DNA from: Clavelina lepadiformis
Taxonomy: Eukaryota > Chordata > Ascidiacea > Aplousobranchia > Clavelinidae
Direction: 5' to 3'
Assembly: GCF_947623445.1 (NCBI RefSeq)
Contig: NC_135246.1
Location: 17,653,856 to 17,717,855 of the forward strand
DNA: 64,000 bases
This document shows positions 13,400 through 24,499 of the stretch, one piece after another (the first letter of the stretch is position 1; each line of letters starts with the position of its first letter). The translations under genes and the position numbers were made by a program. The notes below the pieces were generated by a model. The model had not been told where the DNA came from, did no database searches, and saw only the letters and a program-made list of their open reading frames with translations.

Positions 13400-13800
13400 A
13401 AAGTCCGCAAACGCTTGGTCTACCCCTGCGTCGAAACCATAATCGACAACTTCTCCCCTGGTTGAATTCCAGGTCACCCGTATGACCCAGAACATCGCGA
13501 AAAGCTTCGGGATTAACAAAAAGGCTGGTGCTGCACTTCATAAACTTACAGCTGCCTATGATACAGTATGGCACCGAAGCTTTGCCTGCAAGCCGCTGCG
13601 TCTACTCCCAGACGAAACAGGTACATAATCCGTATAACCATGGAGCTAGTTTACAAACGGAGCTTTACCTTCACCCCAGGTCACAATAAACGAAACAAGC
13701 TATGACGCCTTAAAGACGGGATCCCACAAGGATCGATGGCACTCCTTCTTAAACATCTACGCGCTCTTCTGTCCAGTCCCCAAATAAGTCGGAATAACAG
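13400..13800 (+). pseudogene. Degenerate non-LTR (LINE) reverse transcriptase fragment
   Basis: Plus-strand frames around 13540-13610 read LTAAYDTVWHR, the catalytic-palm motif of Jockey/CR1-type LINE reverse transcriptases. A one-base shift then gives MELVYKRSFTFTPG and, after an in-frame stop, RLKDGIPQGSM, the next conserved block (family form LKNGVPQGSV). Frameshifts and stops show it is dead. The fragment may extend a few hundred bases either way, but nothing further is readable. It lies in opposite orientation to the adjacent zinc-knuckle gene, so the two are unlikely to be one element. Confidence 0.72.
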
Positions 13801-14106
13801 TTCGCTCACGTTTTGTCGAACTCGAACAGTTGGCTCACGTTTTGTCGACAACTTGAGTCACTACGCAAGAAACGAATATCCCGGATCGCCTTGAAAAGAC
13901 AAATGATAGCTTTTGCTCGGGCACTAGGCTGCTACTCTCCGTAAAAAAGCTATGGTTTTATCGTTTTTGTTTATTAAGCGCTCTTAAACGATTAAGGCAC
14001 ACTTAATAATAAAAATTAAAAAAAATCTGCTCGTGTAAATGTCGGAAAGAAAAAAACACGGGTTTTTATCGGAGGAAAAAACACACACAAAACACATCTA
14101 TAATCT

Positions 14107-15030
14107 TTAATTTACAGTTGCATTAAGGTCTGCTGGATTGGGTTCGTAGGTGTGTTCACATTTTTCGCATTGGAATGATTTAAATCTGTTATTGATACGT
14201 ATTATCGAGAAGTTTGTACAAGTACATCTAATAAAGGCTGTTGTACAACGTTCACAGTAGATCGGTTGATGGAAATTCGGAGTTGTTTTCCGTGAGCTCT
14301 TGTTTCTTCGGATTCTAATAAGCTGTCCGCATGAGCAAGGGATCAAGCGTGATAGGTTAGGTGGTATCGAGGAAGCATCGTGTGGAATTTGTTCGTCCAT
14401 AAATCCTGGTTCTTCTTGTTGTTGTTGTTCATCCGATTCTCCGCTTATGTTTTTTCTCTTGTTTCCTCGGCTCTCGCTGTGTTCTCGCTCCGAGGATCCC
14501 TCATAGGAGTCGGGCTCCCGGCTATTTTCTTGTGGATTCTCTGTTGTGGGTCGACTCTTTTTTGCATCCTTGGCACTCTCTCGTTCTGTTCCTCGTCGCA
14601 GTTCTTTTGTTTCGGCAGCAGCATGGTCCACTGTGCTACTTTTGTTGGGGGGTGTTGCTGGTTTTTCATCGTCTGGATCTATAGCCCGCGTAGGTGTTTT
14701 CGGAAGTTCCTGTTTAGTCGTGTTGTCGGTACTTGGTTGTATCCTGTTGGGGCATTCTTTGAATTTGTGGCCCTGTTCAGTGCAGTAAGAACATGTTGAG
14801 ATTTGCCCGTTGTAACTTACCGCACATCTCAGTTTTCCCAGGTATAGGTACGATGGGTGTTGGTGCCGCTCCATCGTCTTCTTGTTGACTTTGTATATCC
14901 TTCTTCGGTCTTTGATGCCATATTTGTCGACACCCAGTCGGGCTGGGGCTTGGATTTCGAATTCTTTGAGGATTTCGTCGAGGTCTTTCCACGTTTTAGG
15001 TCGACGTGCATTGCTCCTTTTTGCAATCAT
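14107..15030 (-). CDS. Single-exon CCHC zinc-knuckle protein in the KDZ element
   Basis: One uninterrupted frame of 307 aa from the first ATG (15028-15030); the frame is open a further 7 codons upstream but has no ATG there. Near residues 65-95, YLGKLRCAVSYNGQ leads into a CCHC knuckle CSYCTEQGHKFKEC (C-x2-C-x4-H-x4-C). This arrangement resembles nucleic-acid-binding ORF1 proteins of TX1-like retroelements. The middle (~100-215) is charged and low complexity, rich in E, S, R and Q. The C-terminus (~225-300) has a cluster of Cys pairs (CSCGQ, YCERC, RCTC, QCEKC) suggesting another zinc-binding module. It lies 210 bp past the transposase stop codon on the same strand. Its function in the transposon is unknown: either cargo or a retroelement ORF captured by nesting. 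Confidence 0.7.
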   Translation of the reverse strand: MIAKRSNARRPKTWKDLDEILKEFEIQAPARLGVDKYGIKDRRRIYKVNKKTMERHQHPSYLYLGKLRCAVSYNGQISTCSYCTEQGHKFKECPNRIQPSTDNTTKQELPKTPTRAIDPDDEKPATPPNKSSTVDHAAAETKELRRGTERESAKDAKKSRPTTENPQENSREPDSYEGSSEREHSESRGNKRKNISGESDEQQQQEEPGFMDEQIPHDASSIPPNLSRLIPCSCGQLIRIRRNKSSRKTTPNFHQPIYCERCTTAFIRCTCTNFSIIRINNRFKSFQCEKCEHTYEPNPADLNATVN

Positions 15031-15239
15031 CGTACTCTTCCTTTCCGACAATTAAAGGCGAAATATTTGATAGACTGCCTACTGCCTAGGAAACGTGTCT
15101 GAGGCAAAACAAACATATGGCAAGTATATATGTAATGAACGTTTAATAACTGAAATGCGTACAAAAAATGGAAACAAATGCAGTTGAACGTAATTTTGTG
15201 GCATAACTGACTCAAGGACACGGGTTAAAACTAATTAGT

Positions 15240-18200
15240 TTAAGCTTCATCTTCGTTATCTGAACCTTCGCTTTCCGAGCCAAATTCAGTTAAAATGTGT
15301 TGAAGCTCAGATAAATTTATTGGTGATTCACTTTCATCATCTTCTTTCTCCATTGGGTCCAATTTTGCCATATTGGAAGTGCCTAGCTTCTCATTGAGCA
15401 GAGGTGTATTCGCTTGAAAAGGTACTGTGCCCTTAATGTCATTTATGAAAGAAAGAAGTTCGATCTCTGCTTGCAACTGATGGGTAACCACATATGGTTC
15501 CACAACCTCACAGCCTTCTACAAGATTAGACAGTATGTTTATTTGCTTTTGATAGAAGTTCATCACACTTGTCATATCTTCTTTTAAATGACACATTTCT
15601 TCTTTGCACCTTTCCCGAATGCAATGTTGTTCCTTGATTTTTTTTTCAATAAAACCAGGTACGTTTTTAACTGGCCCAGACCCGACAACCATTTCAAAAG
15701 TTATGCTTTTCATTTCATTTTGTGGAACATTCTGGTATTTATTATACATAGTAATCTGATGACGAATGTTGTTGTTAACCTTCCTGATGCTTCGCACTAG
15801 TCGTTGAACAATTGTTTGACCAGCTGAAAAATCATCATGTACAAACTTGAAAATAACAGAACAGTAGCTTTATCGATAATGTAACCCCATGCATAGTGCA
15901 TGCACAAATTACCTGGGTATTTTTGAATCAAAGTAGATAAAAATTTTCTTTCGATATTTAATTTATAAATGTTCTCCAAAATTTCTGCTCTTTTTTTCTT
16001 CACAGCACTTGACAAATATTTAAGCATCATATCATCTTTTACATCCCAACGAATCAATATACCGTTTTCTACTTCAACTTTGGAAAGATGACTGTCAAGT
16101 CTACAAAACAATGCATACAATATGTAAAATAGAAGAACATGCAATACATCGATGAAGAAAGCATATATCATGTCCTGGCAAACAATACTCTTGGCAATTG
16201 AACTCCCATATACTGTATTTTCACCATCATTGTGTGGGTTTTAACTTTATCACAGTAAATTTGGTGGATACACTGTTGTTACTGTTTTATAAGCTTTTCT
16301 AAGGGTTTCTGATGTTGCAGCAGTGGGAAGTAACAATATTCGTTTATGTCTGGGGAATTATTGTAGTAACTCAATTTAACATTGATATGTCCTTCAGCTT
16401 ACTTAGCAATTTGGTCAACTTTTCCAGAAAGTATTTCAGACGTTATTTCCTTGGTCAAATCTTCAACTTCTTCTCTACAAATTAACAAAATTATATAGTT
16501 TCCTATACAATTATACAAAATTCTATTCCTAAAGGATTCAGTACTTAAATTTGTATGTTCAACAGTTTCGCAATTTTCACTTTTGCAATACAACCCACAA
16601 ACAGTAACTAGCGTGAATTTTATACACCACAAAATTGTATTGAAAAATGTATCATTCAGAAAACATTTAGTCAACTCACTTCAACCAATAGTATTCTTGA
16701 AGTTTAAGTGAGTATTCTTCTACCCAAGAAAAAGATGCCATTTCTGCAGAAGAATACGGCTCTGGTTGCAGAGCTATTGCTTTTAATTGATGTTGTGTTA
16801 ATGTTCCTGTAAGGTTTATTGTATAATGTTATACTCTCATTTCTGAAAATAAATAACATGGAATATAATAATTCAAATATATGATACAAATACAAATATA
16901 CAAAGACACATAATCATACATACCACCAGGGTAAGAAGCTGCCATAGCTTCTAATTCACTCTTGGCCAATTCCATTTTGCAGCTAGCTCTCTTCAGCTTG
17001 TTCATCAATGCACAACCTTTGAAACAGAGCTTAAAGCTTGTCATATTTGTTTTAGTTATTTAGTGCATGTTTGAAAGCTGAAGAAAAAGAAAACCTAAAT
17101 CATGCAAGTTTACTTAATTGCGTGAAGATATCTTAAGTCAATCTGGACCAAATCACAAACAAGGCTTACCCAAATTTTTTTTGATTTTGCGCCCATAATG
17201 AATCAAGCCATCGGTAAGCAAATCAGTACGATGTTCCGGTTTCATCTCTTTTGAGATTTTGTTAAATCCACGAAGGTATGCCCATAATCGCTCCACAGTT
17301 TCACCATCCGTAAGTCCAAACCCGTCCAGGAACCTCGGGTTGAATTGTTTCTAAATTTTAAACAGAACAAAAAAACTGAGAGATAACTATCTCATTACAC
17401 TTGAATACATCATTATATAAAGATTTTGTCATACAGACAACAAGTTTTTCAAAATTAGACCTTGATATTTTCGCTGAATTTCTTGTGCTCAGTGTAATAA
17501 AACTAAAAGACTTTGACCTAACAGTTGTACAATATATAGGTATAAAATATCATGTTTACCTGACAAGAGAAAATATGGCCATATGAATGAAAAACAGGTA
17601 CTGCAAATGTTATTTTATTAAGAATTGCAAAGTTTTTTCGGACCTAAATAATAAAATCATATTGGAATTCAGAAAGAAAATCACAAAATCTTAATTATTA
17701 TTTAAACATAAATGCAGTATTTTATGTAAGCAAAAATGATTAACTAACTTGCACATACAGCATCGTCTGCAGTATGCACTAACATTAAGAACACTAATGA
17801 CATGCAATCAATGACCCAGGAGTAGATTGCTTACAAATAAAATATGTTTCAAAAAATGGGTTGTATACCTATAATTTAAACGTATATCAATGTTGCCATA
17901 CTAACACAATATCATGTGTAAATTCTTAAAGGTATACCTGAAGATGACCTTTCAGTTTGCAAGCTATGTCATAGAAAACTCTTATTTTATTTTCGTTTCT
18001 TTCCAGAAGTTTTTCAATAGCTAAAACTGCATATGCTAGCCTGCAACAGAATCAGTTTTAAAAACATTGTTTACAATTACTAATACACAAATTCTACATA
18101 TACCGTAGTAATACACCTTCCACAAAACAACTAAAGCAAGAATGTACACTTTACCTTTCACCATGTTTTAAGTCAAAAAACATTGTCGGAAACTCATGTT

Positions 18201-21200
18201 TACAACAAACACCAAATACACCTTTGATAGCCAGTTTACTGCTTTTAGATTTCGATCTAATGATGCTGCCTGCTTGAAAGTCATTGCAATTTTTGGACTA
18301 AAAATAATGATTCTAATTAATGCATAAGTATGCAGCATTTATTCTTATAAATACGCATTAAATTCCTTGAAATGTATAATAGGACCATAACAATATGATT
18401 GGAAATCAATTGTTGAAGTTATGTACTTGATTTAATATTTTTAATGCATTTTGGTACATACTGTTAAGAAATAACTTACAGCCGAGCCATATTTGTTTTC
18501 ATCATAGGTGTCTACAAAGCTGTCGACTTCATTTTGGTTTAAAAAAAAAGATTGTTTGTGGTGAGGATCACAGCTTTTACTCCCAGACAAAATTCTTCTC
18601 ACCAAACCAAAATTTGCATCTAAGCAATATGTCCGCATACCTTCAGGATTCTACCAACAAAACGCAGTTAAAGCCAAGCATTTACACTCGATCAAAGAGG
18701 CCTGGGAACTTTCAATCACACTTCTTAGCTTTACCCCTTCACATGCTGGACACAGGGTACCCGTATCTATATCATCAGAAGAGACCAAACCATGCAGATG
18801 TTGCAGCTTATAGACATGGTGTCTATATGCCTCAACCACTTCTTGTAGCAAAACTCTTGACAAAGACTTTACCTAAAACAAAAAAAAACAAGAAACATCC
18901 ACAGGTTGTTTCGGATTTTCTTAGAAATACAAAACACTAAAAAGTGCTAACCCCTGCTGTATATCCAGGTACTCGCAAAAATCTATTTTCAAGAGCATGG
19001 CAAAATCCTTCAGTGGAAAGATGTTTTTCGAGACACAAGGCTCGAAAGTATTCCAATAGGTCAATGGATACTGCTAGTTTAGGCTTTTTGGGCGAACAGG
19101 TCCACAGATTTAATCTTAACAGAGTTTCAGGCTCACTCTCACAATAGCAAAATTGTACAGAAACCACATTTTCAAAACCTAAAATGCAAACTTTGCCAAT
19201 GAACAAGAAAACAATGGATGAAAGAATGGCAGAGATGATTTATAATAAATGCAAAGGAATAAAAAAAATTATACCTTTGTAATCAACCACTGTAAGGTGT
19301 CGAGTGTAACTTGACTGACATTCATGACCATCAAATCTCTTCAAAAGTCGTACCGGAGTGACCATTTTGCAAAACATGTTACCCTGTAAAGTGTAAATAA
19401 TACCATTAACAATGTGTTACAAGTAATATGTTGACTAAAATTGCAAGAGGGTGTTTGGATATTTTAACTAAGTGATATTGGTACATACACAAGAAATACA
19501 GGAATAGTTCTGTAAAAAAACTAAGTCTGTTTTAATCAACGATTTTAACAGGGGTAGAAGCTTACCGCTTAATTTTGTTTTCCTATGTGGTCAAATACCA
19601 CAACAACACATTTTTTTGGTTTCGTGTAACATAGCTTCTACACTGAAATATTTAGGCTGTCTCAAAAAGCAATCATTTACAACCTTATCTTACTCCAACT
19701 GTCTTCTGTGATACATTGTGAGCAGAAGCAGCTAAACTTTAACGAAGAACTGCAAAACGTTTTCCCTAAATATATGCTTAACTTAAAATCTCCTTCACCA
19801 CTTTAATTCTATAATTTCATCATGCCTGGATGCTTCACTTTGTTGCACAGAATTTTTTGTTCCAGATTTGTCTGAATAACTGCCTATCATTGATATAATT
19901 GATGACATTGAGCGATTTGAAACAACTTACAGCTAAAAAAAGAACAAGCACAAACATCATTCTCCAGCTACCAGTCTTGCTATTACTGATGTGGCAGAGA
20001 CCTGGAGATGTTTGAGCATTTAAAAAAGTGTTATTAGTAAGTAGTAGTGGTATAATGGAAGGGCTCTGAAAAATGTGTTGGAGGGGAATCTTTTGAAGGC
20101 CATGAAATAAAATGTGTCATACATATGGCACCAGTATTGTCTTTTACTTTTTATACTTCAGATACATTTTTGACACATTTTGTATTTCTCAGCTGTGAAA
20201 ATGTTTTCAACAATATTGTAAACAGAGATCTAAGTTCAACATTATTCGATACATTCCGGTAAAAATGTAGGAATAATTGCAAAGATACTTCGTTTACAGT
20301 ATTAACCCAAACAGTTTTTACATTCTACTGCACAAAAAGCAACTATGACATTGTTGTCTAGACCAGTTTAAAGAAATGTAAGCTACTGTTTCTTTTCCTC
20401 TAATATTCTGCCAGTGACCACTTTTTCTTGTGGTAATTAATTAAAGGTATGATAAATTATTTTATGTAGACGAATGTATTTAACTTATTATATATATACA
20501 TTTGAAATAATTATTGTTGATTATCAACAGACAAATTAATAAACATTTCTTAAGACTGCCTACAGCACTAAAATGTTTACAAACATTAATGGCCTTTTAT
20601 ATCCAGATAAATGAGTGGTCTTTTTGTGAATAACCTTTACAAAAATAAAGATATTTGTATATAATTATTATTTACCATCCATATGTCTGGCAAATGATAC
20701 CAAACAAAAGAATGACAGTTATCCCAGCACTGACGACAGTAATATACATTTGGCCCACAATCTCCACAACGAATTATGTTGGCAACTTCTTCAAAGCATA
20801 CACAGCAAGTACGTCGCTCAGGAGAATAGAGGGTTATGGACAACTTAAACAACCTTTCTTCAACTAATCGCCAATCTGAAGACAGCTTCTCTCTTCTGAT
20901 TTTGTAATTTAAATTTTCTTCCAACTCTGTGATAACATGAAAATTAAAATGCAGTATTCAATATGACTGTTAAGTGATTATTTTCAGAAAAAATGTAGCA
21001 TAAAAATGTGAAATATATTGTAAATCTCCTTATATTATTTCTTTCATTCACCTCCACAAGAACTGTTAACATTACTAGTGCTTGGTATTTCAGGATTTGT
21101 AGCAGTTAGATCACCTTCCACAGAACCTCTTGTAACTATGTGACTGTTTGCATTGGGTTTCAACGCTGGACCAAATGTTTTGCCAAAGAGGTAAACGGGT

Positions 21201-21577
21201 CGTTTTCTTTTTTTGGGTTCTTTTACCCAATATCGAAACTTAGCTTTTGTAATTCCCTATGCAATGGAAAAGATATATCAATATATTGATTACTCTAACC
21301 ACTATTATTGCTGCCCCATGTAGAAAAAATAACAGGACTACCCTGATTTAGATTAACAAATTCTTGGTATTAACGCTTGAGATTGGTATGAAAAGAAACT
21401 AATTACTATCTTATTAGCTATCCCATTTAAACAGACGTTAGATAAAAAACGTAAAAAACATAGTAAAATATAGTAAACGTACTTACTCCTTTTATTTTTC
21501 CCATTTCTTGACACGTAGGTCAAGTTTCCATTTGCAGTAAACATACAGGCAAATTCTTGTGCTATAGATATTTTTGT
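15240..21577 (-). CDS. KDZ-family transposase, multi-exon, apparently intact
   Basis: Exons (minus): 21052-~21256, 20676-20926, 19275-19383, 18952-19178, 18735-18872, 18480-18650, 18155-18297, 17938-18040, 17560-17643, 17170-17350, 16924-17016, 16680-16806, 16403-16474, 15913-16100, 15240-15823. These give 892 in-frame codons. A probable further 5' exon is 21487-21577; its join to the next exon is uncertain (it fits if that exon starts at a later AG) and the start codon was not found. Features in order: a cysteine cluster (CCVCFEEV...CGDCGPNVYYCRQC), QFCYC and LLEYFRALCLEK, CPACEG, CLDANFGLVRR, GVFGVCCKHEFP, the catalytic-type FYDIACKLKGHL (Asp at 17968-17970), FAVPVFHSYGHIFSCQ, and GFGLTDGETVERLW (Glu at 17291-17293). 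It ends in a coiled, acidic tail. These motifs define KDZ transposases from memory of the family. The gene converges on the homeodomain-HMG gene. Confidence 0.9.
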
Positions 21578-23964
21578 CTAACAATAACAACAATAAATTC
21601 AATCCTACAAAGAGGGAGGGGTTATGTAAGAGTATGCAATATTCATTTCAAAGTTAGATCACTACTAACTCAGTTAGATTTTGTAGTGTAATTTGAATCA
21701 GCTGGGAAGCCTATATCTGAAAATAAAGCTAAAAGGAATACATTCAAATGTATATATAAAATATACTGCATATGATTGCACAAAAGTTGAGAATAACTGG
21801 TCTCAATAGCTGTCTCAGTTAAGAAAAAATTATGATCCTATGTCATGATTCATAATTTACAATACAGTGTTGCAGATTATAATTATTATTTAATGTAACT
21901 ATATTAGCGACTTTTTCAAGTACTGTATGTATAAATTACCAAACTTACCGGTGATACGAATAAACAAGGCATTAACATGGAGGTACATACCATAGTGTAG
22001 TCTATTGTTTATGATACCTGCATACCATGGCAGCGACTTGCTTGCCCAGACAATTTGATATGATATATGCCACAAACATAAGGTATACATATCTCAGCAA
22101 TATATTTAATACTTGAAAGTTCTTATCAGTGAGATGTGAGTCATCCACATCTTTTTGGGTCTGTTTAGCCAGTGGCAGTAGCCTACAATATATACTCATA
22201 AACAAGAAAACGTTTTCGTGCAAATAATTTTTGTTCATAAAAGGATTGCATAGGTTAGTAATAGCCCATTGGTTAAGATCTGCTCATGTAGACCAACAAT
22301 ATATAATAAAAATTGAGTAAAATTCTATCTGCTTATGAAGTAAGTAACATGGAATTCTAACATTTTAAATTAAATTTAAGCAATTTAAAGTAAGTTAAGT
22401 CTTGCACCACACTTTCTACTACGGTAACCAGCAAATATTTACAAGGTTCATTTCATTACAATTGGGTACACAGGGCCTGGAGAATGAACTATGCAAGACT
22501 CACAGGAGCTCAACCTGCTGACCCATGATGCTTAATCTAGCCCTTGAAATCCTGTAACGGTAACAAAAGTCTGTATGATGTGTGGAAGACCTTGATTTTC
22601 AAACAGTCAGTACTTATAAATTAGCTCCTGCACAAAATGCCAGCTCAAAGATGTAGCAGTTAAAGCACCTGGCTCAGCTTGCTACCGCTCGTAGTTAGCT
22701 ATTTCAAATTCACTATACAGTTTCAAATTCGAGAAATACAATATAAAAAATTCAAATAAAAAAGTTGAAACTTAGACAAAAACAAGTTCAGTTACTAAAC
22801 TCTAGTCACGCTGCGCAAAGATAAAGGTTGTGATTCTGTAACGAAAAAGTTGATTATTCTGTCTAACGCTGTAACCGTTAAGTTGAAAAATTCCAATGCA
22901 TGCAATCAATGTTATATTCACAACTACCCAACTGTGAACCGTAAATACTGAGAAGCAAACCTTCCACGTGACAGACTAGCCAAACTGCCATTTTTCATAT
23001 TTGTATTTTCTTACTTCGGCTACTGGCACCTAGTGAAATAAGTGTCTATTTCAAGACCCAAGTAGACTGGCAAAATACAAATAGCGTAAGCTGCAACCGA
23101 CTAGGCATGTACAGTTGTAGTTTTTTTCTGAATTTAGAATCTGACCACACTGAAATCATTGCACCTTTCAACGAGATCTTAGAAGTGCAAGATGGCTGAA
23201 ACTAGAATGACTAGGTGGAGGATGAGTAGGGGTGGGGTGGGGTACACTTTGCAATTTGGTTGGCAAAATCTAGAAACTGTAGCCTGTGTTTGCAAGAGGT
23301 AGTGTTTACATGTGAAATATTCGGGTGCAGCAAGCATAGTCTTTAAAAACCTTGATTGTGTAGTTGCCACGCATTCCACAATGGGTATAACTGGCAGTCG
23401 GTGAGATAGATGTCACCCAAATTGCAAAGTTAGGCACGAAAGCACCCAATATTGTTTTTCATAAACGTTAATGTCGCATATTGGGCTTGACAGCTTTCGG
23501 TGAATTTTCATACTTAATGATGTGGAAAAAAACTCCAAACTCAATTACTCAGCAGTTCGGGATGCTTACCACCACTAGCTGACAATCATTTACAAACATA
23601 TTTAATATTCTACTGAAGTGTGTTTCAAAGTTAGTTATAGGGCATATAGGCCTTCTTGCAAACATTTTAGTGTGTCGGTGCAGTACTGGAATACTGGTAG
23701 CCTGCACTATACGGCCTACACTATATACCTATATAATCTGTAGGCATAAGTCATTTCATTACAAAGGACATTATGTAGGCTATAGGCCAATACAGGGTCC
23801 TGTATTTCAACTACCGCCAATTGTTTTAGGCCTATGTAGGCCAAGCACCCTAGCTTATATGCGGGATGACACTATTTATTACACTGTAGATGCAATGAAG
23901 TCACTGTAAATTCACGTATGCTGTCTGTTTTCTACACAGCTACCAGCAATGTGACGTGCCCAAA
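21578..23964. other. Upstream region of the KDZ transposase, right interior of the element
   Basis: This holds the transposase promoter and probably one or two short 5' exons. A minus-strand candidate around 21668-21716 reads SQLIQITLQNLTEL and has an AG acceptor; another around 22110-22195 reads LPLAKQTQKDVDDSHL. Neither could be joined with certainty. Around 23640-23850 the plus strand is rich in TAGGCCTATAGG-type simple sequence. Confidence 0.4.
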
Positions 23965-24102
23965 TGGATTACTCATTCCAACACGATTAGCCTTCCAACA
24001 ATTATTTTAAGAGATGGAAATATTCTTTTTAGCCCATACGAATGGGTAATCCGTGCGTTCTTTTTTCCCTTTCCTATGAGCTAATCCTTGACGAATGGGG
24101 TG
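23965..24102 (-). repeat. Right terminal inverted repeat of the KDZ element (138 bp)
   Basis: Reverse complement of 4198-4335 with four mismatches, ending ...CGAATGGGGTG immediately before the TCTACATC duplication. Identity stops sharply on the inner side at 23965. Confidence 0.92.
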
Positions 24103-24110
24103 TCTACATC
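24103..24110. repeat. Right target-site duplication, TCTACATC
   Basis: Direct copy of 4191-4198, immediately outside the right terminal repeat. Confidence 0.85.
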
Positions 24111-24499
24111 ATGGAGAAATGTTTTAATTTATCCAAAATAATCTTTCAAGACAACTTCAAGATTTGCATGGGAACGACAGTATCTATCTTTTTTTCGACG
24201 TAGTTTAACTGTAATAAGAGAGTGACAACAGCACAACAAGCAGGCCACGTAGCTTGTTGTTAAAGATAGGCGGTTAAGTTAAGAGAATGGCTATGCAAAA
24301 AGTTGATTTTAGTCTTGTAAGGTTTTGTTGGAGATAAATCTGATTAGGTTTAGTTTGCTAAATCATAACATTTACATAAATTCACAAGAAATTTAGAAAA
24401 ATAGTTTTGAAAATACGATTTTTTTGTAATAATTGTTTTGCACAAATTTAAACTAATTTATTTGCAAAGATATTGGCTACTTTATTTTTTATCAGAACC

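Larger units (their letters stand above)
4198..24102. mobile_element. ~19.9 kb KDZ-superfamily DNA transposon with cargo genes
   Basis: Seen directly: matching inverted repeats at 4198-4335 and 23965-24102, a flanking direct duplication TCTACAT(C), and between them a KDZ transposase (minus), a homeodomain/HMG gene (plus), a zinc-knuckle gene (minus), a LINE relic and a palindromic repeat. Established knowledge: KDZ (Kyakuja-Dileera-Zisupton) elements are large eukaryotic cut-and-paste transposons whose transposases carry cysteine clusters; fish Zisupton is reported to make 8-bp target duplications. Inference: this is one complete element inserted about 1.5 kb upstream of the ALIX start. Near-identical termini and an open transposase frame argue for a fairly recent insertion. 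It is not a Polinton: no DNA polymerase B, packaging ATPase or capsid gene was recognised. Confidence 0.88.

Noticed and set aside
14380-14799. 139-codon plus-strand ORF
   Set aside because: It is antisense to the zinc-knuckle gene, whose CCHC motif and composition identify the real frame.
4198-24102. The two inverted repeats as unrelated MITE copies rather than ends of one element
   Set aside because: The same 7-8 bp sequence flanks the outer side of both, repeat identity stops at the inner side, and a KDZ transposase lies between. Two independent insertions would not share an outer target duplication.
4198-24102. Polinton/Maverick element
   Set aside because: Size and long inverted repeats fit, but no polymerase B, integrase, ATPase, protease or capsid reading frame was found; the transposase is clearly KDZ.
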